Source: Planctomycetota bacterium
GTDB taxonomy: Bacteria > Planctomycetota > Planctomycetia > Pirellulales > Pirellulaceae
Reading direction: 5' to 3'
Assembly: GCA_963205385.1 (NCBI GenBank)
Contig: CAUJKE010000039.1
Coordinates: 1-39,332 of the forward strand
DNA: 39,332 nucleotides
Position numbers and translations under genes: made by a program. This document shows positions 19,080-28,096 of the stretch, piece after piece. Each line of letters opens with the position of its first letter. Positions within the stretch are counted from its first letter, which is position 1. The notes beneath the pieces were generated by a model that saw nothing but the letters and a program-made list of their open reading frames with translations, did no database searches and was not told where the DNA came from.

Positions 19080-20075
19080 ATGAGCGATCCCAACTGGTAT
19101 TACGCCAAGGATGAGCAGCAGCAAGGGCCCGTGACGCCGGCGCAGCTCAAGTCACTGGCCAATAGCGGCAAGCTGCTTCCCACCGACCTGGTGTGGAAGG
19201 AAGGGATGGCGGATTGGGCGCCGGCCAGCGACGTGAAGGGGCTGTTCGCGTTTGTGACGCTTCCACCGCCGCCGCCAGAACCATCAACGCCGCAGCCCAC
19301 AGGTGCGACGACAGCGTCTTCGCCGGCGGCCGAAGAACAACCGCCCTCATCGCCCAGCGTGCCCACGCCGCCGGAGCCGAAGTTCGAGCCGTCGCCGGGT
19401 TCCACGCCGACGGCCGCGAGCGGCTCGCTCCCTGGGGCGATGCCGACGTTCGTCCCGCCCCATCCTCCCGCGCCGGATCCCGTGATTACGACCCACACGC
19501 AACGCACGGCCGCGCGGCGCGAGTCGCCGCGGCATGGCTCACCCAGTTCACCCTGGTGGCTAATCATAGGGCGACCGTTATTGTTCGGCGGCTTGCTGCT
19601 CGTGATGTCCCTGCGCGGGTGCGATTCGTTGGCGAATCGCTATGCCGCGCGCCTGGTGGCAAGTTCCGAGGTTGCCGAACTGCAATTCGACGATCTCTGG
19701 ACGGCCCGCCGCGCGAAGCTCGAGGCGGAGCGCGAAACGCTGAACGCCAAGCCGGAGCGGACGATCGATGACAATGTCCGGATCGAGAATCTCGACACGC
19801 AGTTGAGCATGCTGAACGAGCAAATGCGCAAGGAGCGCAGCGAGAAACAGCTCGCGTGGAATGAGCTCCGCAATGCCGCGCGCGACGCCGCGGCGAGCAC
19901 GCAGATGTGGGCGTTCTGGCGGCAACTGCTGTTCTTGCCGGCGGCGCTGGTGTTTGTCGTGGGGCTGATCCTCGTCGGCAGCGCCGCCGACGGCGCGGAG
20001 CGCTGGCTGTGCCTGACGATGCTGGCGATCGTGGTGTATAGCCTGTTCGTCGGCGGTGCGGCTTGGACCGGCTAA
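19080..20075 (+). CDS. GYF_2 (DUF4339) domain membrane protein
   Basis: A 331-residue protein. The ATG at 19080 follows an AGGAGA Shine-Dalgarno with good spacing. Residues about 1-60 form a GYF_2/DUF4339 domain (WYYAKDEQQQGPVTPAQLKS ... LVWKEGMADWAPASDV), a small fold thought to bind proline-rich or peptide partners. Then come a Pro/Ser/Ala-rich linker (about 62-155), a membrane helix (about 160-178), a charged segment likely to form a coiled coil (about 198-265), and two hydrophobic helices near the C-terminus (about 280-330). Inference: a membrane scaffold displaying a GYF_2 domain on the cytoplasmic side. It converges on the DUF1559 lipoprotein gene with only 17 bp between stops. Confidence 0.87.
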   Translation: MSDPNWYYAKDEQQQGPVTPAQLKSLANSGKLLPTDLVWKEGMADWAPASDVKGLFAFVTLPPPPPEPSTPQPTGATTASSPAAEEQPPSSPSVPTPPEPKFEPSPGSTPTAASGSLPGAMPTFVPPHPPAPDPVITTHTQRTAARRESPRHGSPSSPWWLIIGRPLLFGGLLLVMSLRGCDSLANRYAARLVASSEVAELQFDDLWTARRAKLEAERETLNAKPERTIDDNVRIENLDTQLSMLNEQMRKERSEKQLAWNELRNAARDAAASTQMWAFWRQLLFLPAALVFVVGLILVGSAADGAERWLCLTMLAIVVYSLFVGGAAWTG

Positions 20076-20092
20076 TGCCGTGATTACGCGGC

Positions 20093-23000
20093 TTACGGCA
20101 AACCAATGCCGATCCGGCGCCCCTCACCGCTTGCACCGCTACCGCCGCTGTCGCCGGTTCCATCACCCGACTTGGGCAACAGTTTTTGAATCGCGGCCTT
20201 GCGCTCGGCCATGTCTCCCATCAGCTTGGCGCCGTCTGGCCCGAGAATGGCCACATAAGCGGCTTTCGCGGTTTCGTCGGTAATCAAATCTTGCTCGCGC
20301 CAGAACGCGACTTCCAACAACGTTTCCAGCGGGTTTGGCGGCGGCGAGGCGGTGAGCCGCTGGACTTGCGCGGTGACGTTGGTTTGATTGAGCCCGGCGG
20401 GGAGTTCGCTCAGCGTGAACTGTTCATCCACGGCGGCGAAGAACTTCTCGATCAGGTCGCTGACCAGGTTCTCGCCCCGGCCTTGTTCGCGCTGGGTCTC
20501 GACCACGGTCGCTTTGAGCGGCGTGGACGCATAGAGCGATTTGCCGGTCGCGCCGTTTAAGAGCATCAGCCGGGTGGAATTAATGATCACGGTCCGCGTC
20601 GGACTCACGCCGACATCCACCAAGATGACGGCATCGAGATCGTTCTCCTTTGCTTTCTTCAGCAAGTCGGCTTGCTTGCCAACGCCGAGAAATACCAGGC
20701 CTGGGGCGATGGGAAACGGCTTGCCTGCGAGCGCCCGCGCGGCGATTGCGGCGGGATCGTGCTGGGGCTGGTTGTATGGTGCGCCGCCCCGGTTGTTGAT
20801 GTTGTTATTGTTGTTCGGGTCGTCGGCTTGCGTAATCGTGTTGAGGATTTCGCCGAACTGACCTTGCTCGCGGCGCGTCTGCATCCCTTCCAGCATTTTC
20901 GTGCCGATTTCGGACGAGTAGTAATCGATCACGCTCTGCGGGTCCGCTCCTTCTTGCGGAGCGCTTGGGTCGGGTCCGTTGTTGCCGCTATTGCCGGGGT
21001 TTTGAATGACGCGGCCAATGGGGGCGGGGCCGCCGGTGTAGCCGCGCGGGGCGGTGTACTCCACGGCCAGGCCCCAGCGAATGGCGAGCACCGGCCGCTT
21101 GAGGCCTGGCGCCCAGCGCAAACTGCCGCGCAGTTTGTGTTGATCCGGTCCCGCGAGCGCCTCGGCGTAGAGATACTTGAACGCATCGCCGTTGCGACCA
21201 TCGGCAAACGCTTCCTTCGCCGCCGCGATGAACTCGGGGTCTTGCCCCGGAATGATCGTTCCCGGCGGCGGATCGCCAGGCTGCACCCACCGCGCGTTGG
21301 TGAAGCGGAGCGTGTTGTCGCTGAACGATTCATATTGCCCCTCGACGGTCGCAGGGCGGTCGAGCGAGAGATCGCTCGGTTGCGAAGCGCGATCGGCAAT
21401 GATGAACGTGGCGCTAATGGGGCGGCCGTCCGTGCCGGGCACGCCGGTATCGAAGGTGACCGTGGTGTCGAGCACCCCTTTGAGCATCCCGGTAACGCGC
21501 GTCACTTTCCCGTTGCCAAACTTCGTTTGTAGCGCCTGATCCCCTTGTAGTGCTGTCACCGCCAACTGACCCAGCGGCACCTCGCCTTGCGGCGCGCTGG
21601 TTTGCGAACCCCCAATCCCAAAACCTTCGCCGCCGACAAGCGGATTATCGCCCATAGCTGGGTTCATCCCTGGTCCCAGGCCTGGCCCGGTTAGCCCGGG
21701 AATGGGAAATGGAAAGCCGCCGCCTGGTCTGCCGCCGCCATTTGCGGAGGGGGCGCGGATTGTCGAGAAATCGATCACCTGACTATCATTGCGAACCATC
21801 AGGCGACGGAACTGCTCGGGATCGCCGGCCTTCATCACCGGCAGCACGCTGCCGTCCACCATCAGCACCAACGCAGTACCATCACCCCACAAGTCGCCAA
21901 GGCCTTGCACCGGCGCCGATTCATTCAGTTGCCAATCGTCTGGCCTGGTCCAGATGCTGGCGCGGTCCGCGTCGGCCTCGACCACCATCGCCGTGTTGCT
22001 CGTGCCATCGGTAAAGTCTCGAAAGCTTAGCGCTTTCGTCAGCGGGAACGCCGCATTCTCGCCTACCACTGCTAGATAGACCGTCATACCCGGCTCTTTC
22101 ACCTGGGCGGTGGGATGCTTGAAGACCGCCGGCATCTTTTCCACCAGCGGGCGATTCTGCGGGCTATCCCAGGGCTCGTTCAAATTGAACTGCGAATAGA
22201 GCGCTTGCTCTTCCAGATAAGGGAGCAGATGCACGCGCCACGAGAGACCGTTCTGATTGACCGGCGGGAAGCTCCGCGTCGCCGATTCATAGTTGTGAAT
22301 GGCCAGCCCAATCTCCTTAAGGTTGTTCTGGCTGATGATCTTCTGTCCGGCGCCTTGTCCCGCCGTAGCGCCGGCGATCGCCATGGCTTCGAGCTGTTGA
22401 TAGGCCGGATCCCCTTCACGAAGCGCGAACACAATGCGATCGTTCTCGAGCTTGGGCAAGAGCGCGTCGATGAGCTCGTTCGTCTGGGGCGTCGTGCCGG
22501 GCAGTTGCCGAAATTGATCGAACAGTTTGACGAGCACGCTATGAACTTGTTGCGCCGCGCCGGGATCGCGCCCTTGCACTTCAACGCGCAGTGCGAAGCC
22601 TGGTGGCGGACTCAAGGAGACGGCGGCGTAGCTGATGTTTTGCATCAACGAATGGGCGTCGATGCCGAGTTCCGGCGGGAGCGTAAATTCGCCTAGCTGT
22701 TGGCGGACGTCGTCCGTCGGCACGTAGATCACCTGCGCCGGCGCATTGCCTGCGAGCGTAAACGCTTGCTCGATGTTGGGAACCGTGGCCGGAGCCACGT
22801 TGTTGCGATAGCGGTAGAGCGCCCCAGGACTCGCCACGATCAGCGCGTCCCCCTGGACGAAACATTGGGCGTCAAACGCCGCCTGATCGACCGGGCCATT
22901 GAGGTCGCCTTGGTTTTGCAGGAAGGAGAAGACCCGCTTGGCGTCCGCGCCGGGTTGCAACTTGAAAATGACCGGTGGCGCGACCCGGCGCGCGAGGTCG

Positions 23001-23440
23001 TTCATGCTCAGAATGACGTTGACTTCCCGCACCAGGGCTTGCACTTCTTTGGCCTGCGTTGCGAACGTCTGCATCTGCGTCTTTTGCTGCTCGGTAAGCT
23101 CAACGCCGGGGCGGGACTTGGTGGCGTCGGCGAGCAGCTGGTCGGCATTGATCGCGCTCAAATCGAACCAGGCGATCGCCACTGTCTTGTCGTCCAAGTA
23201 AGGCGCGACGAGCGCCGCGCGCTCGGCCGCCGAAACTTGAGAAACCGCCGATGGCGCTATCGCGCCGCCAGAGGGCGCGCCAGGGGCAGGGGGCGCAACC
23301 GGAGCCGCAACCGGTGGGGCGACGATCGGAGCGCCACCCACCGGCGCCCCACCTCCTCCGCCGCCGGAGTTCGTGGAACCGCCGCAGCCGGAGAGGGATG
23401 CCAGGGAAGCAAAGAGCGCAAGCAAAATGAGTCGGCGCAT
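20093..23440 (-). CDS. Large lipoprotein carrying a DUF1559 domain without the pilin-like N-terminus
   Basis: An 1115-residue protein. I chose ATG 23440 because GGAG precedes it by 9 nt and it opens a clean lipoprotein signal (MRRLILLALFASLASLSGC, Cys19). Residues about 20-75 are Gly/Pro/Ala-rich. An alpha/beta domain (about 80-335) contains the DDKTVAIAWFDLSAINADQL segment. A DUF1559-like domain (about 365-545) follows, with LKEIGLAIHNYESATRSFPP, WRVHLLPYLEEQALY, FTDGTSNTAMVVEAD and LVLMVDGSVLP. The rest (about 560-1115) is a long region with no family I know. Family knowledge: DUF1559 proteins of planctomycetes normally begin with a type IV pilin-like prepilin motif. Here that is replaced by a lipobox and the domain sits in the middle of the chain. 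No role is assigned. Confidence 0.88.
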   Translation of the reverse strand: MRRLILLALFASLASLSGCGGSTNSGGGGGGAPVGGAPIVAPPVAAPVAPPAPGAPSGGAIAPSAVSQVSAAERAALVAPYLDDKTVAIAWFDLSAINADQLLADATKSRPGVELTEQQKTQMQTFATQAKEVQALVREVNVILSMNDLARRVAPPVIFKLQPGADAKRVFSFLQNQGDLNGPVDQAAFDAQCFVQGDALIVASPGALYRYRNNVAPATVPNIEQAFTLAGNAPAQVIYVPTDDVRQQLGEFTLPPELGIDAHSLMQNISYAAVSLSPPPGFALRVEVQGRDPGAAQQVHSVLVKLFDQFRQLPGTTPQTNELIDALLPKLENDRIVFALREGDPAYQQLEAMAIAGATAGQGAGQKIISQNNLKEIGLAIHNYESATRSFPPVNQNGLSWRVHLLPYLEEQALYSQFNLNEPWDSPQNRPLVEKMPAVFKHPTAQVKEPGMTVYLAVVGENAAFPLTKALSFRDFTDGTSNTAMVVEADADRASIWTRPDDWQLNESAPVQGLGDLWGDGTALVLMVDGSVLPVMKAGDPEQFRRLMVRNDSQVIDFSTIRAPSANGGGRPGGGFPFPIPGLTGPGLGPGMNPAMGDNPLVGGEGFGIGGSQTSAPQGEVPLGQLAVTALQGDQALQTKFGNGKVTRVTGMLKGVLDTTVTFDTGVPGTDGRPISATFIIADRASQPSDLSLDRPATVEGQYESFSDNTLRFTNARWVQPGDPPPGTIIPGQDPEFIAAAKEAFADGRNGDAFKYLYAEALAGPDQHKLRGSLRWAPGLKRPVLAIRWGLAVEYTAPRGYTGGPAPIGRVIQNPGNSGNNGPDPSAPQEGADPQSVIDYYSSEIGTKMLEGMQTRREQGQFGEILNTITQADDPNNNNNINNRGGAPYNQPQHDPAAIAARALAGKPFPIAPGLVFLGVGKQADLLKKAKENDLDAVILVDVGVSPTRTVIINSTRLMLLNGATGKSLYASTPLKATVVETQREQGRGENLVSDLIEKFFAAVDEQFTLSELPAGLNQTNVTAQVQRLTASPPPNPLETLLEVAFWREQDLITDETAKAAYVAILGPDGAKLMGDMAERKAAIQKLLPKSGDGTGDSGGSGASGEGRRIGIGLP

Positions 23441-23600
23441 GGCCACAACTCCGGGATATTGGATTGCAAGATGTGAATTTCGAGGAACCGCCGAATGGCG
23501 CACAGACGCCTTGATTATGGCGAGGCCACGCAGCAGACGCAAATGCCCAGCGGTGGAAGTTGTGGTGGAAGTTCGTGTTCCCACATCCGGCGATCGAGCC

Positions 23601-24449
23601 TTAGCCGTCGGAAGTCCCGTTCTCGCCTGTCGCCTTGGGGGGCAGCTGCGGACGAACGTTCACCAAAGGCGTGCGCAACATGCCGAGAAATGTCTGCCAG
23701 CGGTCGCCGTCGAATTCGTCGAGCCCCATTTTTAGAGTGGCATAGTCGTCGCGCGTGCGAAACGTGCTCGCCAGCCGATCCCACCAGGAGAACAGGACCG
23801 AGTAGTTGGAATTGGTCTCTGGCCGGTAATGCGAATGATGCACTTTGTGCATGAACGGTGTGACGATGACCCACCGCAGCGGAGCATCCCAGCGGCCGAG
23901 CGAGATATTGGCGTGATGAAACATCGTCGCGGCGACGACCAGCGTTTCGTGCACGAGCAGGTGCGTGACTTCAATGCCCAAGAGCGGAATCAGGCCCAGG
24001 CGAAGCACGGCCGCCGCGGAGAGTTCGCCGAGGTGAAACCGCGTCGCCGTGGTGACATCCATGGCGTCATCGGCATGGTGCACACGGTGGAAGCGCCAGA
24101 GCAACGGGATGTGATGGTTCAAACGATGCCACACGTAGAGCCACGCATCCAAGAGCAGCAAGGCCAACAGCAGTCGCGCCGGCCACGCGAGCGGCAGTTG
24201 ATGCAACAGCCCGAAGTGACGACTCGCGGCCCAATGCGCCGCCCCTACGGTCGCCGCCCCAAACACCAAGGACAGCACGAGCGTGTTGAACACGGCGAGC
24301 GCTATGTTGTGCCCGCCGTGGCGAAGCCTCTGACGCGACGGCGCAAAGAACGGCCAGATGCTCTCCCACGACCAAAAAAGGGCCAAACACGCGACGGTGA
24401 GCGCCGGCTTCGCCCAACCGGCGTTCCAGGCAAGGTCGCCGAACGTCAT
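23601..24449 (-). CDS. Fatty acid / sterol hydroxylase superfamily membrane enzyme
   Basis: A 282-residue integral membrane protein with about four hydrophobic segments. The histidine boxes of the di-iron fatty acid hydroxylase superfamily (PF04116) are present: HRLNH (108-112), HRVHH (121-125), a His pair at 178-179 and HKVHH (201-205). Family knowledge: such enzymes use two irons and O2 to hydroxylate or desaturate lipid chains or sterols. Inference: modification of a membrane lipid; the substrate cannot be read from the sequence. The ATG overlaps the stop of the upstream rhodanese gene (TAATG), so translation is probably coupled. This is a normal full length for the family. Confidence 0.9.
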   Translation of the reverse strand: MTFGDLAWNAGWAKPALTVACLALFWSWESIWPFFAPSRQRLRHGGHNIALAVFNTLVLSLVFGAATVGAAHWAASRHFGLLHQLPLAWPARLLLALLLLDAWLYVWHRLNHHIPLLWRFHRVHHADDAMDVTTATRFHLGELSAAAVLRLGLIPLLGIEVTHLLVHETLVVAATMFHHANISLGRWDAPLRWVIVTPFMHKVHHSHYRPETNSNYSVLFSWWDRLASTFRTRDDYATLKMGLDEFDGDRWQTFLGMLRTPLVNVRPQLPPKATGENGTSDG

Positions 24450-24865
24450 TACTGGTCGCTGTCCTGGGCTGGCTCGAAGCCAGCTTTGAGCAGGTCGGTG
24501 TAACCCGGCTTGAGGCAGCGGACTTCATAGCCCAGCTTTTGGAGGATGTCTCCGGCAGTCAGGCAGCGCAGGCCAGAGGCGCAGTGTGTGTAGATCACAG
24601 CGCCTTGGGGCAACTTCGCCGCCACTTGCTGGGGATCGACGTTGCCGCGCAACTCGCTCAGTGGAAGCAACACCGCCGCGGCCAGGTGTCCGCGCTTCCA
24701 CTCGCGCTCCTCGCGCACATCCACCAGAATCGCCTTCTTGGCGGCGACCGCTTTTCGGACCTGGGCCAGCGTGTCCGAGGTATGGTCCGCGGCGTGGGAC
24801 AGAACTGGAACGATAAGCGCCATCACAAACAACAGCGCACTACAGGTCAAACGAAATCGCAACAT
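24449..24865 (-). CDS. Secreted rhodanese-like sulfurtransferase domain protein
   Basis: A 138-residue protein. I chose ATG 24865 because it opens a typical signal peptide (MLRFRLTCSALLFVMALIVP, cleavage likely after SHA). An upstream in-frame TTG (24922) would place about 19 residues ahead of that signal. The single rhodanese domain (about 30-128) has LVDVREEREWKRGHL and the active loop HCASGLR, with Cys95 as the persulfide-forming residue. Family knowledge: rhodanese domains transfer sulfane sulfur or act as sulfur/redox sensors. Inference: a periplasmic location. It overlaps the hydroxylase start by one base, so the two form a small operon. CsrA is 103 nt upstream. The Shine-Dalgarno is weak. 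Confidence 0.88.
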   Translation of the reverse strand: MLRFRLTCSALLFVMALIVPVLSHAADHTSDTLAQVRKAVAAKKAILVDVREEREWKRGHLAAAVLLPLSELRGNVDPQQVAAKLPQGAVIYTHCASGLRCLTAGDILQKLGYEVRCLKPGYTDLLKAGFEPAQDSDQ

Positions 24866-24968
24866 AAGCCAGGCTCGCGGAGAGATTGCGGGGTTGGATA
24901 CGGGACACGTTGATTCTATCAAAATGTCTGGCGGGATGTACCCTCGCAGCTCTCGGGGCTTAAGCTCT

Positions 24969-25223
24969 TTAGGGGGCTTGATGCGCGACTGGCGAGGCCG
25001 AGCGGCGGGCGTGTCGCAGCGCTGGTCCGCGGGAGGGAATACCGGCCGGGGGCAATGCCGACGCCGGCGGCGCGTTGGGAACCAGTTCCGCGCGCAGGAC
25101 GGAGACTTCCGCGGGGGCGCTCACGCCAATCACCGCGCGGCTCCCTTTGACGGCCAGCAGTGTGACCGTGATGTTTTCGCCAATGTTCAAGACTTCGCCA
25201 GGCTTGCGGGAGAGAACTAACAT
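24969..25223 (-). CDS. csrA: CsrA-type translational regulator with a Pro/Ala-rich tail
   Basis: An 84-residue protein starting at ATG 25223 with GAGGAG 8 nt upstream. Residues 1-48 match CsrA well: MLVLSRKPGEVLNIGENITV, then VSAPAEVSVLRAEL with the RNA-contacting Arg near 44. Family knowledge: CsrA dimers bind GGA motifs in mRNA leaders and change translation or decay. The usual C-terminal helix (about residues 46-60) is not recognisable. Instead a 35-residue tail follows, rich in Pro, Ala and Arg (PNAPPASALPPAGIPSRG). No FliW or flagellar gene is near, so the target is unknown. It lies between the Sir2 gene (178 nt upstream) and the rhodanese gene. Confidence 0.88.
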   Translation of the reverse strand: MLVLSRKPGEVLNIGENITVTLLAVKGSRAVIGVSAPAEVSVLRAELVPNAPPASALPPAGIPSRGPALRHARRSASPVAHQAP

Positions 25224-25401
25224 GGGTCGGACTCCTCAATTCGCCGCGGCAGGCGCCGACGAATCTGGGTGATCGCCGCGACGCTTGTCTCGTGCGCCGG
25301 GCATTATGGCGCGAAACCCGAATTCAGGCAGCGGCAACTTCAGTTACGATTCCTTAATTGCGGTTGCACGCAAGTCTGGAGCGAGGCTTTACGACGGGCG
25401 A

Positions 25402-26148
25402 TTACGGCAAGGCGGCGGCGATCGCCTCCAGCGCCGCGCCGAGCGGTTCATGGAGGACGAGATCCGCCAGGCCGTCCAGCGGCGTTTCGTCGCGGGTGAT
25501 AATCACCAGCCGCGCGCCGCGCTGCCTGGCGAGTTGCGGCAGACCGGCCGCGGGATGCACGACCAACGACGAGCCGAGCGCGAGAAACAGATCGGCCTCT
25601 TGGCTGAGCTTCATCGACTTCGCCAACGTTGCGCGATCCAGCGCTTGCCCAAACGAGATCGTCGCGTGCTTGAACAGCGGACTCGCGCAAGCCGGACAGG
25701 ACGGCGGTTGATCGGATTCCAGAAAAGCGGCGACCCACGGATCGGCCTCACGGATTTCATCGCAAGCGAGGCATTTGACCTTCCGCGCGGTGCCATGCAA
25801 TTCCAAAACGCCAGTGCTGCCGGCCTGTTGGTGCAGTTCGTCGATGTTCTGGGTAATGAGCCCGCGCAACCGGCCGCGCGCTTGCCACTGGGCTAACACC
25901 TGGTGGCCGATGTTGGGCTGGCAGCGCGCGTAGTCGCGATGCGCCGCCGCTTTCTGTCGCCAGTATTCATAACGCGCGTCCGCGCTCTCCAGAAAATCGT
26001 GATACTCGACCGGCGTCGAGGTCGCCCAGATTCCGCCGGGCGAGCGGAAGTCCGGGATGCCGCTCTCCGTGCTGATCCCCGCTCCGGTAAACACGACCGT
26101 GCGCGACGCCGCCGCCAGCCACGCGGCAATTTGTTGATAGTTGTCCAT
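25402..26148 (-). CDS. cobB: Sir2-type NAD-dependent protein deacylase (CobB-like)
   Basis: A 248-residue sirtuin. I chose ATG 26148 because AGGA lies 4 nt upstream and the fold begins at once; longer in-frame starts add unrelated residues. Motifs: GAGISTESGIPDFRS (22-36), the NAD-site QNID (100-103), the catalytic His118 in LELHG, the zinc cysteines C126/C129 and C151/C154, and GSSLVVHPA (192-200). Family knowledge: removes acetyl or other acyl groups from lysine using NAD, giving nicotinamide and O-acyl-ADP-ribose, in the cytoplasm. The residues that would separate a desuccinylase from a deacetylase could not be judged reliably here. It is divergent from the DUF1598 gene and upstream of csrA. 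Confidence 0.94.
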   Translation of the reverse strand: MDNYQQIAAWLAAASRTVVFTGAGISTESGIPDFRSPGGIWATSTPVEYHDFLESADARYEYWRQKAAAHRDYARCQPNIGHQVLAQWQARGRLRGLITQNIDELHQQAGSTGVLELHGTARKVKCLACDEIREADPWVAAFLESDQPPSCPACASPLFKHATISFGQALDRATLAKSMKLSQEADLFLALGSSLVVHPAAGLPQLARQRGARLVIITRDETPLDGLADLVLHEPLGAALEAIAAALP

Positions 26149-26266
26149 CTCATCCTGACCGTTACAAAGGCAGACTTTACTTCCAATATGATAGCAAAAT
26201 ATCTTGACTCTGAACTTCAACTGTGGGACGCTGAAGCCTGCCAGGGCACTTGGTGGGAGACTTCCG

Positions 26267-28009
26267 ATGAAGCTTTCTCGGTACGATTGGAAATGGGGAT
26301 GCATGCGAATTTTTATTGCCGCCGCGGTACTCGCATGTAGTTGTTGTTGGGGGACGTTTGCAACCGCACAGGAGTCGCCTGCCGCAGTCGTCGCGGCGCA
26401 TCTGTCGGCCGGAGAGTTTGGCCCGGCGCTCGCCGCCGCTCAGCGCGCGGCCGATCGCACTGAGCGCGATCAACTGCTGCGCGACATCGCGCTGGCGCAA
26501 TCCAACAGCGGCGCTCGCGCCGCCGCGACCGACACGCTGGCCAGCATGAGCGACGATCGCTCGCGGGCTGCCGCTGTTAGCGAACTGCGCGCCGCCCCCG
26601 GCGGATTCGGCGGCGCGGCGATGGCGGATTTCGATTCGCTCATCGACTTGATCACGTCCACCGTCCATCCCGATTCCTGGAAGGAAGGAGGCGGCACCGG
26701 CGAAGGGACGATCGCGCCGTTTCCCACCGGCGTCTATGTCGATGCCGACGGGCTCTTGAAACAACGCACCGCAGCGGCGACCAATCGCGATTTGGCCATC
26801 CTGCGGGATCAAGCCGCGAACGCCCGTGAACATGGCGACGTGCGCCGCGCCTCGGCGCTACGAAAAGTTTCGCTCACACGGCTGGAACGCGAAGTGCAAC
26901 TGCGCTACGCGCAAGGCCTCGCGCCGGACGAAGCGATGCAAAACCTCGCAGGGCTGACGCGGATTCAATATGTCTTTATTTATCCCGAGCGTGGCGAGAT
27001 CGTCATTGCAGGGCCTGCTGGCGATTGGCGTGAGAATTCCGAAGGCCGCATCGTCAACGCGGAAAGCGGCGTGCCGGTCGCGCAGTTGGACGACCTGGTC
27101 GTTGTGCTGCGTAACGCCCTGTCCAGCGACGCCAAGTTCGGCTGCGCGATTACGCCCCGCGAAGAAAACCTGGCGAAAACCAAAGCGTTTGTCGCCGAGT
27201 CGAGCAAAGCGCCCCTGAAACCGGGCGGGCGGGACGTCTGGCTGCGCAAGCTCCGCGAGACGCTCGGGCGGCAAGATATCGAAGTCTATGGCATCGACCC
27301 CAGCACACACGCCGCGCATATTCTCGTCGAAGCCGATTATCACATGAAGCGCATCGGCATGGGGCTGGAAGAAGGAACGCTCGGCGTGCGGAGCTATCTC
27401 GACACGGTCGAACTCGCCGCCGACGGCGCCCTCCCGCCGATGGACGTGCTGCGCTGGTGGTTCACCTTGAACTACGACGCCGTCACGACGACCGCAGAGC
27501 GCGACGCCTTTGAGCTTAAGGGGACCGGTGTGAAGGTGCTGAGTGAGAACGAACTCTTGACCGAGCGCGGCCAGCGCGTGCACACAGGCAAGTCGGACGA
27601 GCTGAACGCGCAGTTCGCCCACAGTTTCACCAAGCACTTCAACACGCTCGCGGGGAAATATCCTGTTTACGCGGAACTCCGCAATATCTTCGATCTGGCC
27701 CTCGTCGCCGGCATCATCAAAGGTGAAAGCCTGGCGGATCAGGCAGGTTGCCACTTCACGCACTTTGGCCCCGAGGGAGCGTATGCGCCGCGGCGCGACC
27801 ACGCGCCGCGCGAAGTCGAGACGATCATCAACCATCGTGTGATCGGCGGAAAGCAGATCGTGGCCGGCATCTCCGGCGGCGTCGCGGTGGATACGCGGAG
27901 CTTGACCGCAAAAGGGGCGATCCTGACCGATGACTACGGGTTGCTCGCAGCCGAGCACGCCAATCACGCGCCCCAGAAAGTCGCCGCCCGCGCGTGGTGG
28001 TGGGATTGA
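26267..28009 (+). CDS. Secreted DUF1598 family protein
   Basis: A 580-residue protein. The ATG at 26267 has GGAG 8 nt upstream and precedes a signal peptide with hydrophobic core IFIAAAVLACSCCW (about 14-27) and likely cleavage after ATA. An alternative start is ATG 26303. Residues about 30-110 are Ala-rich and helical with a TPR-like look. Then comes DLITSTVHPDSWKEGGGTGE (about 127-146), a motif I know as recurrent in planctomycete secreted proteins. The long C-terminal domain (about 200-575) matches DUF1598 as I remember it (HAAHILVEADYHMKRIGMG, WWFTLNYDAV). Function unknown in the family. It is divergent from the sirtuin, and a perfect 11-bp-stem hairpin follows the stop. Confidence 0.87.
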   Translation: MKLSRYDWKWGCMRIFIAAAVLACSCCWGTFATAQESPAAVVAAHLSAGEFGPALAAAQRAADRTERDQLLRDIALAQSNSGARAAATDTLASMSDDRSRAAAVSELRAAPGGFGGAAMADFDSLIDLITSTVHPDSWKEGGGTGEGTIAPFPTGVYVDADGLLKQRTAAATNRDLAILRDQAANAREHGDVRRASALRKVSLTRLEREVQLRYAQGLAPDEAMQNLAGLTRIQYVFIYPERGEIVIAGPAGDWRENSEGRIVNAESGVPVAQLDDLVVVLRNALSSDAKFGCAITPREENLAKTKAFVAESSKAPLKPGGRDVWLRKLRETLGRQDIEVYGIDPSTHAAHILVEADYHMKRIGMGLEEGTLGVRSYLDTVELAADGALPPMDVLRWWFTLNYDAVTTTAERDAFELKGTGVKVLSENELLTERGQRVHTGKSDELNAQFAHSFTKHFNTLAGKYPVYAELRNIFDLALVAGIIKGESLADQAGCHFTHFGPEGAYAPRRDHAPREVETIINHRVIGGKQIVAGISGGVAVDTRSLTAKGAILTDDYGLLAAEHANHAPQKVAARAWWWD

Positions 28010-28051
28010 GTGCGGCGTGTGCCTCGGCACAAGCAATTCAAAGCGCAGTAC

Positions 28052-28079
28052 AATGGGTGAGTTCCCGGACTCACCCATT
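28052..28079 (+). terminator. Hairpin terminator candidate after the DUF1598 gene
   Basis: A perfect 11-bp stem, arms AATGGGTGAGT and ACTCACCCATT, surrounds a 6-base loop about 43 nt after the DUF1598 stop. Only a short T-run follows (ATTTCG), so the U-tract is weak. It lies close before the ygfZ-like start at 28097, so it could instead act as a leader structure for that gene. Confidence 0.45.
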
Positions 28080-28096
28080 TCGCATTGTTAGATTCG

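Noticed and set aside
20076..20100. TGCCGT/ACGGCA inverted repeat between convergent stops as a bidirectional terminator
   Set aside because: Only a 6-bp stem with a 13-base loop and no T-run on either strand; too weak to call.
26149..26266. Promoters in the Sir2/DUF1598 divergent gap
   Set aside because: An AT-rich patch with TTGACT near 26203 exists, but no -10 element at acceptable spacing could be found on either strand.
26858..28078. 406-codon minus-strand frame
   Set aside because: Antisense shadow of the DUF1598 gene.
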